Below, piece after piece: positions 55,821 through 64,000 of a stretch of DNA of 64,000 nt. The DNA is from Amorphophallus konjac. Its lineage: Eukaryota; Streptophyta; Magnoliopsida; Alismatales; Araceae. The translations under genes and the position numbers were made by a program. The notes beneath the pieces are model-generated. The model had not been told where the DNA came from. It did no database searches and saw nothing but the letters and a program-made list of their open reading frames with translations. Every line of letters starts with the position of its first letter. The first letter of the stretch is position 1. The stretch is taken from assembly GCA_022559845.1 (NCBI GenBank), contig CM040120.1, forward strand, positions 163,166,334-163,230,333, in the 5' to 3' direction.

Positions 55821-57873
55821 TGACGCGGGACGGGGACCGACACGGACTAAGACTCACAAAAGACTCTAACTGAGGCCGGCAGTAGCACGCTCAAGGGTCG
55901 CCAAGTGGCTGACCACCGTGATATCCCACAGAATGAGGGACGTCTCTCAACAGAAACTCCGACCTCGGCCGTCCCAAGGAGGGAAGCGCACGTGTCTAGG
56001 CGTATAGTCGACCTCCAAAGACAAGGGGAGTCGAGTCCTAGCTCGGTGCTCGACTAGTGCTAGGGATGGATGCTCTCACTCACGATTCGCGGTGATGGCA
56101 ATAAGTGGCTAGGCACCTACCCTCTCTCACGCGGCATAATCAATCACATACTAAAAGAGCAAGCAAAAGGAGGGGAGTCGGAGCGCGTACCTCCACGCCT
56201 AGGCGTGGGGAAGGAACCCCGGCCGTGAACCAACAACCCCGATACACCAGAGGTCAATAAAATACAACCCAATAACGGCCCACTCCTCGCAGGGAGGTAA
56301 AAGGCTACAACCAATACGTTCGGGGCTGCCGGACACGGGTTGACGGGCTGCACTCGGTGACGGGTCGGCCACGAGGAGGTTCGGGTGCAACGCTGCAGAA
56401 ACCGGTGTCGCGCGCGCCTGGGCGGAGGGGGGGTCTCACGGGCTGATACGACGCCCGTTTGAGGCACCGTCAGAGAGGACGCGTCGCTGACTGTTGGAGG
56501 AACGCTCCGGCCAAAGGGGGCGCGCTGGATCCGCCGGTGGTGACCGTGGGCGCTGCTGAAGGTCAGATCAGGTTCTGTGGGCGCAGAACTGCGCTCGCCG
56601 ACGGTAAAATCTGGAAATCGGCCTTCTGGTGCCCGAACAAGTCCGGGCCGGTTGGGGGTGAAAGCTGACTGGCAGAGATCGCCCTCGGCCAAATGGCGCT
56701 GGCAGACGACGCCGGTGCGAGCCGCAGGAGTCGCTGAAAGTCGGGGCTGGTTCGCTGGGCGGACTGGGCAGACGCGCTGGCGCAACCCCACGAGATCGAC
56801 CGCCACGGACGGTGACGATGTCGAAACGCGACGCCGTTGGCGGCGTTGGAAAGTTGACTCGGAGATCTACGAACCCTGAAGAAACCAGGGCAAAAGACGC
56901 AGCGTGGAGGCCTGGGGAAAATTCGCAATCAGGGCCTCCCCGCTGGGCGAGCAGAGAAAGTGGTGCTGGCGCAGGTCGGCGGAGAAAATCGGTACGGGCG
57001 GTGCCGATCTCCGATTGATGCAAAATGGGCGCCGACGCGAAGCTGATCCGCAGACGTATCTCCAGAAAATAGGTCGTGGCAAAACTCGTCCAGGAAGGGG
57101 GCGCGAGCTCTGCTACAAGTCGGGGCAGAAATCTGGAATCACGAACACGAACCGTTGAGGAAGAAGATGAGGATAAGAGGGAACCCCGGAGTCCACCGAG
57201 GGCTGAGGCGTCACACCCCGCCGTTCTCCCGTCGCAGGAGCAGAAAGAGAGAGAGAGAGAAGGGCGCAAAAAGCTTTGCACAATACTCACTTGTATTCAA
57301 ATTCATGTGTAAACTGTAATCGGTACAAGGTGAGAACTACTTATAGGGGATGGGGAAACCCTAATCTAGCTAGAAGGGGAGGGGTGCGCCCAGCTCCAAG
57401 GAGAGAAAGGCGGCCCATAATTCAGCAAGCTTAGAAAATAAGAAAGAAATCTAAGTGGGAGAAGGAAGGGATGGAGTTGGGGAAAGGAGGAGAGGGGAAA
57501 AGGGGAAGGGAGAGGGGGGCGCCCAAAAAGGAAGGCGGCTGCTACCTCCTCCACTTGGAGGAGGTGGGATGCGCCCAAAACCCTAACCCTAGGGGTGGGT
57601 GCGCAAGTCCCCACATGGGCCAAGGAGGAGTGGAGCACAAGATGGCCCACTAACCCTTTGCCCTCTAAATAAGCCTACAAAGCATAAAAAAATGTCCAAT
57701 TGGCCTACAAGGGCCCACAACTAGAAAGCAATGTCCACGCAGGGACTAATCCAAGGCCCAACATGGCCTAAACATGATGAAAAGATAACTAGAAGGTGCC
57801 GCCGTCGCCGAGCCACAAGGAGGTAGCGGTGTGCCGGGTGCTCCGTCGAGGATAGCGCCGTGTGTCCTCACCA
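55821..57873 (-). mobile_element. TE-F 5' LTR
   Basis: Same length and, by eye, one base different from the 3' LTR. Its end against TE-E sequence defines the CCTTG duplication. TATA box at 57340-57345. Confidence 0.95.
57340..57345 (-). promoter_or_regulatory. TE-F 5' LTR TATA box
   Basis: TATAAG on the - strand, same context as in the 3' LTR. Likely promoter of a potentially active element. Confidence 0.55.
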
Positions 57874-58646
57874 CCTTGAGGAAGGGAATCCTCTTGGGAG
57901 CGAGGAGGATTGCAGGATGCCATGGTAGATTCGAAGAGGGGATTGGAATAAAATGTGAAGGAGGAAGCGACTCGAGGAGATGATTTGGACGAATGAAAAC
58001 AACTCCACATGCAACGGACAACCTTGATAAATGCAAAACAACAAACACAACAAACACACAATGAGCAACCGCACCTAGGTGATTCAAACAAGATACAAGT
58101 GATAGGGAATGAAGACACTCAAAAGCCAACCGAGTTGCTTAAGATGATGCAAACAAAGTTTCTTTATGATTTCTCCTTTGGAACTTTAGTGAATTGATTG
58201 ATATGTGCTCTCTCCAAATGGGTTCCTAATAGGAGGTGGATATGGACTTGGCTTGACTTTAAGTGTGACCACTCCTTCACTTATGCAACCCTAGACACAA
58301 AAGGGGGGGGGAGGTACAACCGGCCCGGCGTCCGTGTGGGAATCCACGGCTCGCGGGGACTTATGGAGGTCCCTGCTATGATTTCCTAGTCGGCCCCAAG
58401 GAATATGGAGACGAGAGGTCCTCACAACAAGGTAGGAAAATGCAGTCTAATATATGAAAAGATGGATGACCCTATGTGCACCGGAGTGCATGCAAAGTCT
58501 AGCCTAGAATCTAGCAAACAACGATGCACATAATGATATGAAGATATGAATGGAATTATGGCAGAAATCAAGCAGTACCCAAGCAATAAATCACAACCAA
58601 AAACTGCGAAAATAACTGCACCTCGGATGCGTACCTGCCAGGAGAG

Positions 58647-58866
58647 TGACGGACGAAGGCCCCTGCGTCAGATCCAAATAACGGTCCGAGACCAGACCGC
58701 CATAAATAATGTAACGCAGGGGTTCCAGACCGTCGTATGAGCCAGGGAACCAAAAAACAAACTGAAGTAACAGGAAAACCCGTGAAAGCTCACACCACAG
58801 AGACAAGCGACGGCCTGATATCCCCGCGTCAGAACACTGTAACGCGCCGAGATAGGGCCGTCATAT
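58647..58866 (-). repeat. ACGG near-palindrome groups in TE-E leader
   Basis: Module starts 58647/58679/58712 (32, 33) and 58808/58840 (32). In the transcribed leader these could also form RNA hairpins. Confidence 0.83.
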
Positions 58867-58976
58867 GATTCAGAAAACCAGAAAGAGGGGTGAAAACAAA
58901 GGGATCAAAAGACAACTGAACAAACAGATGATGGCAGGTTTAAACAGGAATCAGAAGCACGATTGGCACTAGTTGT

Positions 58977-58992
58977 CCCACCGTGATCGCCA
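58977..58992 (-). other. TE-E probable primer binding site
   Basis: TGGCGATCACGGTGGG on the - strand, ten bases from the LTR. A TGGCG start is usual for Tat/Athila-type primer sites, but the exact tRNA is not identified here. Confidence 0.5.
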
Positions 58993-59445
58993 AAAAATTA
59001 TCTGTTGATCGTTTGTTTACCTATCTCTTCTTATCTTCTTTCTTTTTTTTGTTGATTGTGAGGGCTTTGAAAAATGATATGGCGAGATGATAAATAAACT
59101 ACCAAAGATCAGGTCAACCTATGCACATGTGAACATGAACCTAGGCAATCAAATCTAACTCTAGCATGGGCATGCTATCTCAATCAAATTACGCTAAGGG
59201 AAAAACAAAAACACACGCCGGGGCGTGGAGCAAAGATAAATAAAAACACACCGCTAGGGGTGGAACAATCAAGGGGAATAAAGAGATTTGATGAAAAAGA
59301 CAGCTAGTGCCCAACACTAAGGAAAGTCGTGATCGCCACCAAAGTAAACACGAATTAAAGACTCGAATATACCTTGGAAGTAGGTGGATGAAACACCCGC
59401 CCACGGGAGAGAAAACCAAGGAAAGCCTGTAGATCAACTTGCAAA

Positions 59446-60550
59446 TAACGGTCCAAACCCTGTGCGTCGCTTGGAAGTAACGGTCGTGCGATAGACCGCC
59501 AGAAAGAAATAACGCTCCTGCACCTGACCGTCAGATAACCTGTAGTGAAAAGATGTGAAATCTTTGAACTCCAACCCTTCCAGCCGGCTAGAAGGCTTGG
59601 GCCTCGTGCTAGCGATCCTGTAAAACCTGCCAAGGATGTAGAAAGCAAAACAACACAACCTCAATTAGCCCTCAACATAAGTATAGCATCAATCCCTAAA
59701 AAGCTTGAGAACATCAAAAGGAGAGGGGATTACCGGGGAGTTGTTGGTTTTTAACCCCTCTGGGCGTTTTTAAGTTTAGGAGGATATGTGTATGCTTAGC
59801 AATAGTGAAAAACGTGGAGGAAGAGGAGGGACAATGCTTTTGATTGATAAAACCAAGGGAAACTTGAGCATGCAATGATGATGATCTTGACAAGCTAAAA
59901 CCCAAAATTACTCCCTTGACTTGGAAGATGGACGTGGGAAGTAGCTCCTCCTGGATGTAGATGGCTCCTGAATTTGGCAGCACTTCGTCGTGAATCAAAT
60001 CTTCCCCCCCCCCTCGGGTCATAAAATCAAGAGTTCTATTTATAGACTCCCTCAAACCCTCAGGTCGAGTTGAAGATAAATCAGCCAAGAAAGGAGGACA
60101 ATCCTTAGCAAATCCTTGAGGATAAAATCAACAAGAGTCCAAAGAAACAAACGAGAGGTCCTGAGGATTAGAATTGAAGGAGATAATGCCAATCCAAAAC
60201 CCTATCTCGTCCACGGAGTAGTAGAGAAAAGGCCTGAACTGTCAGGACTCTCTGAAGGAAGTAACGGTCGCACGATAGACCGCTACTTGGAAATAACGCT
60301 CCAAGTCATTACCGTCATTTTCAACCCTATCCAAAGGATAAGATCAACGGGAAGAAGATCTAAACAATAGGACTCTGCAAGTAAGTAACGGCCAGAGAAT
60401 AGGGCGTCATAAGAAAACAACGGCTAGGGAGTAGACCGTTATTATCAAAAGACAACGAGGCCCTAAGTCTTGGGACTCTTCAAAGAGTAACCGCCAGGGC
60501 TTCATGCGTTATTATGAAATGACGCGCCTAGTACAGACCGTTATTATCAT
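59446..60550 (-). repeat. ACGG near-palindrome groups, TE-E 5' LTR
   Basis: Same nine modules in the same order as in the 3' LTR. One module has a G-to-C change (TAACCG, ~60488). Located both upstream and downstream of the TATA box. Confidence 0.83.
60036..60045 (-). promoter_or_regulatory. TE-E 5' LTR TATA box
   Basis: CTATAAATAG on the - strand; presumed promoter of the TE-E genomic RNA. Confidence 0.65.
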
Positions 60551-60754
60551 TGATTTTCAAGAAAATAGAATGGAGGGATTGCCAAGCTTTTGAACGAAGT
60601 GCCACCAGGAACCAGGTCTAATCGAGGAATTGAGACCCAGAAAATAGGCTTCAACTGATTAAAAGGAATTCAATGAAGAGTGAATAACTCGGAGCATCAT
60701 ATTGAATGAATAAGGAGATGACCCGACTTATTGGGTAAAAAACGGGTGTCAACA

Positions 60755-61335
60755 GTATAGACTTTCACAATGTGTGGACTTGCCAAAGCAAGGGCTGTAC
60801 AGACTTGAGAATGCACGATGTATAGACTTGCAGGTGCAACGTAGGTAACGATACCAATGTATAGACTTGCGAGTGCAACGTCGGTAAAGATGCCAATGTA
60901 TAGACTTGGAAGTTGAACTGGTGGATGTACAAACTTCACCGATGTATAGACTTGGAAGTTCAGATGGTGGATGTACAGACTTCACCGATGTATAGACTTG
61001 GAAGTTCAACTGGTGGATGTACAGACTTGGTTTCGTGCATGCTACAGGGCAATGTATGGACTTTGAATCAACGTGCATGCATTGTATAGACTTTGAGATG
61101 CTTGAAGCACACTATGCAGCAATGTATAGACATAACATATGATGTACAGACTTGATGGTCAGACAGACAAGAACTCTGTATAGACTTGAGCATGCAGACA
61201 TGTCATATGAATGTATAGACTTGTGTTCTAAATGATGCACAAACATAACAGTGCAATGTATAGACATTGAGTGTGTAGACTTGTGTGTGTGCAATGTGTA
61301 GACCTGTGCATGTGTGCATTACGATGTATAGACTC
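60755..61335 (-). repeat. TE-C right LTR U3 motif array, part 2
   Basis: Motif copies TGTATAGACTT / TGTACAGACTT on +, with the same ~46 bp unit repeated at ~60907-61030 as in the left LTR. Confidence 0.8.
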
Positions 61336-61471
61336 TAACTGCATGGAACATATAGACAATCTGATAAATATAGTTTCATCAAAACATAAATAGTTGCCAA
61401 TCAATCAAAACAAGGTGTTGCCAATGAAGTAAAGCTATTGTCAACATCATCAACACGGAGGAGTCACAACA
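60760..61471 (-). mobile_element. TE-C 5' LTR, remaining part
   Basis: Continuation of the right LTR after TE-E, with further motif copies to ~61335 and the LTR terminus CACAACA (TGTTGTG on -). Compared with the left LTR it has an extra stretch at ~61045-61215 rich in motif copies. Confidence 0.88.
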
Positions 61472-61476
61472 TGTCT

Positions 61477-61549
61477 GATATTGGATAAATCTTGTATCAT
61501 CAAAATACTTCATAATGTTGGGTGGTGCCATCATCAAAAAGGGGGAGAA
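61477..61549 (+). mobile_element. TE-A 3' noncoding region (right fragment) and polypurine tract
   Basis: Continuation of 6962-7525 after TE-C. Ends with CATCATCAAAAAGGGGGAGA (polypurine tract 61536-61548), the same ending as before the LTRs of TE-B and TE-D. Confidence 0.7.
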
Positions 61550-61764
61550 TGTTGGGTCTCTTCTGGAGTTGATCAACAGTGTGGAGACTGCTATATAGTG
61601 ATTGTGTTTTGAATGATTGGCAAGAGTAGAGTTGACTTGGTTGACTATAGAAGTTGACTTTAGTGACTTTATTTTGACCATGGTAATATTGTGTATTTTG
61701 ATGAATCTCTTATATGTCAGACATTTTCATAAAACAATTCTACACTTTCATACTCAATTCATCT

Positions 61765-62645
61765 ACAGTCGGTGCATGCATCAGACCTGGTTCACTGAGG
61801 TCAATGCTAGTCATCTTCTTTGAATAGTCAGGTAGGCGCTAGTTACTGTATCTGCGTAAGTCAGGTCAGTGTTAGTTACCAGTTTGCATATATCAAGGTC
61901 GGTGCTAGTTACTGTATCTGCGTAAGTCAGGTCAGTGCTATTTACCAGTCTGTATAAGTAAGGCCGGTGTACGTTTTTCCCTTAGGCATAAACCAAGTCT
62001 GTGAACATCTGCCTTCATGCACATAATGTCTATGCACGTTTTAGCCACAATGCTTCATAGTCTGTGAAACAGGTCTGACCACTCAACTAGTCTAAGCATA
62101 TGTAAAGCCAAGGTATGAGCATATTCCTGTTAGCATATTCCAAGTCGGAACACATGGCATCATGCATACTGAAGTCTGTGCACACACTTTAGCAGGTCGG
62201 TGCACATTTTGGTTCAACACATATAAGGTCTGTGCATGTTTATCTTAAATGAACATTGTGGATACACTATAGCAAGTCGGTGCACATCTTGCATATAGCC
62301 ATATAACGTCTGTGCACGTTTTGCATTATGCTGATTGATGTCGAAGCACATTTTGCATTGCTCATTCTCAGGTCCATGCATGTTTGCATTTTACCCTACA
62401 AGGTCTGAGCATGTTACTGTAGTTAAGGTCGATGTTAGCATCAGTCTTATAAGGTAAAGTCGACACTAGCACAGTGTGTATTGCATACAAGGTCGGTGCT
62501 AGCTGGTTTTCACGCATACACAAGGTCTGTGTTAGTTGGTTTGGGTTGTTAACTAGAGTCTATGCTAGCTTGCATAGAGTCTATGCTAGCTGCATGATAG
62601 GGTCTGTGCTAGTACCTTACTCTTGCATCTGTGCATATACACATA
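61765..62645 (+). repeat. TE-A U3 array of GTCKGTGCA motif
   Basis: About 24 copies by eye of AGGTCGGTGCTAG, AAGTCTGTGCA and close variants, all on +, upstream of the TATA box. Several copies share the extension GTGCTAGTT, giving a family-specific version. Confidence 0.75.
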
Positions 62646-62931
62646 GACTTGTGAATTGCCTAAGTCCATAACATGTGACTGATATCCTTGTTCGTTATAC
62701 TGACAAGTAAGAACACCTGACGCGTGTCCCAACTACCTCCGAACCTTAAGTCACAAGCAACTAATGTACCAAAACAAAAGGCACGTTATCCAAAGAAAAA
62801 GGTGAAGTGTTGTGTTCGTGACACGTGTAAAGTAACCCAATCAAGATGTTGCCATGTGGCCTTTTCAAATCAGATCTGAACAAACTTTTAGGTGGGAAAC
62901 GTGGTTTTCACATGCCCATCATCTGTTGCAT

Positions 62932-62938
62932 TATAAAA
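62932..62938 (+). promoter_or_regulatory. TE-A LTR TATA box
   Basis: TATAAAA followed by GGGG and, ~60 bp on, a purine-rich GAGAGAATCGAG stretch typical of these leaders. Confidence 0.6.
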
Positions 62939-63434
62939 GGGGCATATCACTCATTATTGAAGGATATATATAGAGAACAAGAGAGAATCGAGCATACATA
63001 GAAGCATATACAGAGAGGATAGCAGCAGCCAAGTAAAGAGTAATTCCCAGCAAGATTCAGAGAGAGCCTTGAGAGAGTTTTGAGGGAGCTTTGAGAGGAG
63101 AGCTTAGAGCTGTTGAAGGGTGTGAGTCAGAAAGTCTGTAAGTCATTGTTTTCTGCCTCTTGGTACAATGCCAGAGCTGATTTGCTCTTTGAAAGAGCTA
63201 CAGATTGCTTTATTGTTTTCAGTTCTTATGTTTGCTTTTATTTCTCTATTTGGCACTCTTGTTATAGCATGCTGTAAGTCAGCGGTGGGTAAGCTGTAAT
63301 CCCCAGCGGTAGAGGAGGATTCCTCTGGGAGCTTAAGCTGTAAGGCTCAGGGAGTGTTGGGAAGTTTTTCCCGAAGCTGTGGATCAGTGGATTAGAAGTT
63401 GTGAATCAGTAGTGGGGCCACACTTGGTTTAAGT

Positions 63435-63480
63435 GTGGGGTGGACGTAGATCTCTATAGGAGATCAAACCACCTAAAAAT
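63435..63480 (+). other. Conserved LTR stem-loop region, TE-A
   Basis: GGGGTGGACGTAGATCTC, a 4-nt loop (TATA), then GGAGATCAAACCACC: both GATCTC/GAGATC (one extra G) and GGTGG/CCACC can pair. The cleanest hairpin of the four families. Confidence 0.62.
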
Positions 63481-63925
63481 CTGGTGTCTATGCTTGATGG
63501 TTTATGTTTGTGACTGATATAAATATGAGTGTTATCGTGTTCTCTTGGTTGATATATTGAGCGTTCAAGAGAGTGGAGAAGGAATATCAAAAGGTACTGC
63601 TCGAAGGATAAGTTAGGCTTATCTGAAAAGCAGTTTATCTTATGTGAGGACACTCTTTGAGTTCTACCTCTGTCAAGTACCTCTTCACATTCCATCTCTC
63701 TGAATTTAGCTTTGTTGTTGTTGTGTTTCACCTGTTTAATTGAATTTATTCATTCTCCTTGTTCATATCACTAGACTAACTCTTTTGTTAATTCAGTGAC
63801 TCTAGTGATTCTGTGTCTACATTGGCTATTCTGATTAAGCAAGTTTTTAATTCCTCATTGAATCTGCTTAATATTGGTTTAAGATTTGGGGTAGATCTAT
63901 TCACCCCCCCTCTAGATCCATATCA

Positions 63926-64000
63926 CCACCGGACTAGGTGATCTTATTTCAAGGCCTCCATAAGACTCTGCGAGCCTAGGATTCCCACTAGGACGCCGAG
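63926..64000. other. Sequence beyond TE-A, unassigned
   Basis: 75 bp right of the inferred LTR end. I recognise nothing; could be host DNA or another repeat. Confidence 0.4.

Larger units (their letters stand above)
48506..57873 (-). mobile_element. TE-F: intact chromodomain Ty3/gypsy element
   Basis: 9,368 bp with two 2,053 bp LTRs (48506-50558 and 55821-57873) running TGACGCGG ... CTCACCA on +. Perfect duplication CCTTG is at 48501-48505 and 57874-57878. It has one uninterrupted gag-pol, an initiator-Met primer site and a polypurine tract. The only LTR difference I found is C at ~49519 versus T at ~56834. Everything needed for autonomous movement appears present, and it is the youngest insertion in the window. 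It belongs to the chromovirus group; the clade (CRM, Reina or Galadriel) cannot be settled by eye. Confidence 0.95.
57874..59002 (-). other. TE-E leader and gag start
   Basis: Between the TE-F insertion and the 5' LTR of TE-E. The gag ATG is at 57923-57921 on -, with 16 codons before TE-F interrupts it. The ~1 kb leader has no credible ORF. It contains five ACGG modules at 58647-58866 and the primer site near the LTR. Confidence 0.7.
30445..60754 (-). mobile_element. TE-E: Tat-like Ty3/gypsy element with two antisense genes, interrupted by TE-F
   Basis: LTRs 59003-60754 (5') and 30445-32195 (3') both run TGTTGATCG ... GTCAACA on the + strand. Target duplication GTATA is at 30440-30444 and 60755-60759. 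Without TE-F it is ~20.9 kb. Order on the - strand: 5' LTR, primer site, leader, gag-pro with G-patch, spacer, pol (RT, RNase H, second RNase H, integrase), then ~8.3 kb with two genes on the opposite strand, polypurine tract (GGAGGGGCATC on -) and 3' LTR. Dual RNase H and antisense extra ORFs are known traits of the Tat lineage. I count about twenty differences between the 1.75 kb LTRs by eye, mostly transitions, so insertion is fairly recent. Confidence 0.93.
59003..60754 (-). mobile_element. TE-E 5' LTR
   Basis: 1,752 bp, same termini as 30445-32195. Carries the same ACGG groups (from 59446) and a TATA box at 60036-60045. Confidence 0.95.
7526..61471 (-). mobile_element. TE-C: Sirevirus-like Ty1/copia element, interrupted by TE-D and TE-E
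   Basis: Read on the - strand: 5' LTR 61471-60760 plus 30444-28711, primer site at 28708-28696, gag, pol, polypurine tract near 21571-21560, and 3' LTR 21557-21383 plus 9628-7526. Flanks are TATCT (7521-7525) and TGTCT (61472-61476), a target duplication with one transition. Without TE-D, TE-E and their duplications the element is ~11.9 kb. The two LTRs (~2.28 and ~2.45 kb) differ by repeat-number changes as well as substitutions. Pol carries four nonsense codons and gag is frameshifted, so it is inactive. Confidence 0.9.
61550..63925 (+). mobile_element. TE-A 3' LTR
   Basis: Starts TGTTGGG right after the polypurine tract. Contains the motif array, a TATA box at 62932, a purine-rich leader, the conserved stem-loop at 63435 and a C-run at 63903-63910. 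The end at TATCA (63925) is inferred from the position of the C-run and from TE-B. No target duplication can be checked. Confidence 0.72.

Noticed and set aside
63926..64000. Possible start of another repeat at the right edge.
   Set aside because: Only 75 bp, nothing recognised.

Overview
The window is a nested block of plant LTR retrotransposons. I see no host gene, tRNA, rRNA or other non-transposon gene. Evidence for a flowering plant with a large, repeat-rich genome: Ty1/copia elements of the Sirevirus type (coiled-coil Gag, repeated AAAGGGGGAGA tracts, initiator-Met tRNA primer sites), a ~21 kb Ty3/gypsy element of the Tat type (two RNase H domains, G-patch, antisense extra genes), and a chromodomain Ty3/gypsy element. 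The species cannot be named from this.

Layout (names are mine). TE-A is the outermost Sirevirus-like element on the + strand. Only its 3' noncoding part (6962-7525 and 61477-61549) and 3' LTR (61550-~63925) are visible. TE-B (1-~6961, +) is the 3' part of a decayed Sirevirus-like element, apparently inserted in TE-A. TE-C (7526-61471, -) is a Sirevirus-like element of ~11.9 kb once nested insertions are removed, with imperfect target duplication TATCT/TGTCT. Its left LTR is split by TE-D (9629-21377, +; duplication CAATG), a gag-only element with 3.4 kb LTRs. Its right LTR is split by TE-E (30445-60754, -; duplication GTATA), a Tat-like gypsy element. TE-F (48506-57873, -; duplication CCTTG), an intact chromovirus, sits inside the gag gene of TE-E. 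Order of insertion: TE-A, then TE-C (and TE-B at an unknown time), then TE-D and TE-E, then TE-F. TE-F's two LTRs differ at only one base that I could find.

The most notable structure is in TE-E. Between its pol and 3' LTR it carries two genes on the opposite strand with plant-mobile-domain (PMD) features. One spans seven exons, all with phase-0 introns, and adds a nuclear-localisation-like motif and a C-terminal coiled coil. Across its LTRs, leader and the sequence around these genes lie more than 40 copies of a ~24 bp near-palindrome (TRACGGYC ... GRCCGTYA), mostly in pairs or triplets with a repeat spacing of almost exactly 32 bp. This looks like a designed protein-binding or RNA-hairpin array.

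In the four copia families the U3 of each LTR is largely built from tens of copies of one short motif (consensus AAGTCKRTRCA). It lies in the same orientation relative to transcription, just upstream of the TATA box. Three of these families also share a duplicated RNA-hairpin candidate downstream of the coding region, with compensatory changes in its stems. Coding regions of TE-B, TE-C, TE-D and TE-E carry stops and frameshifts; only TE-F looks fully coding-competent.
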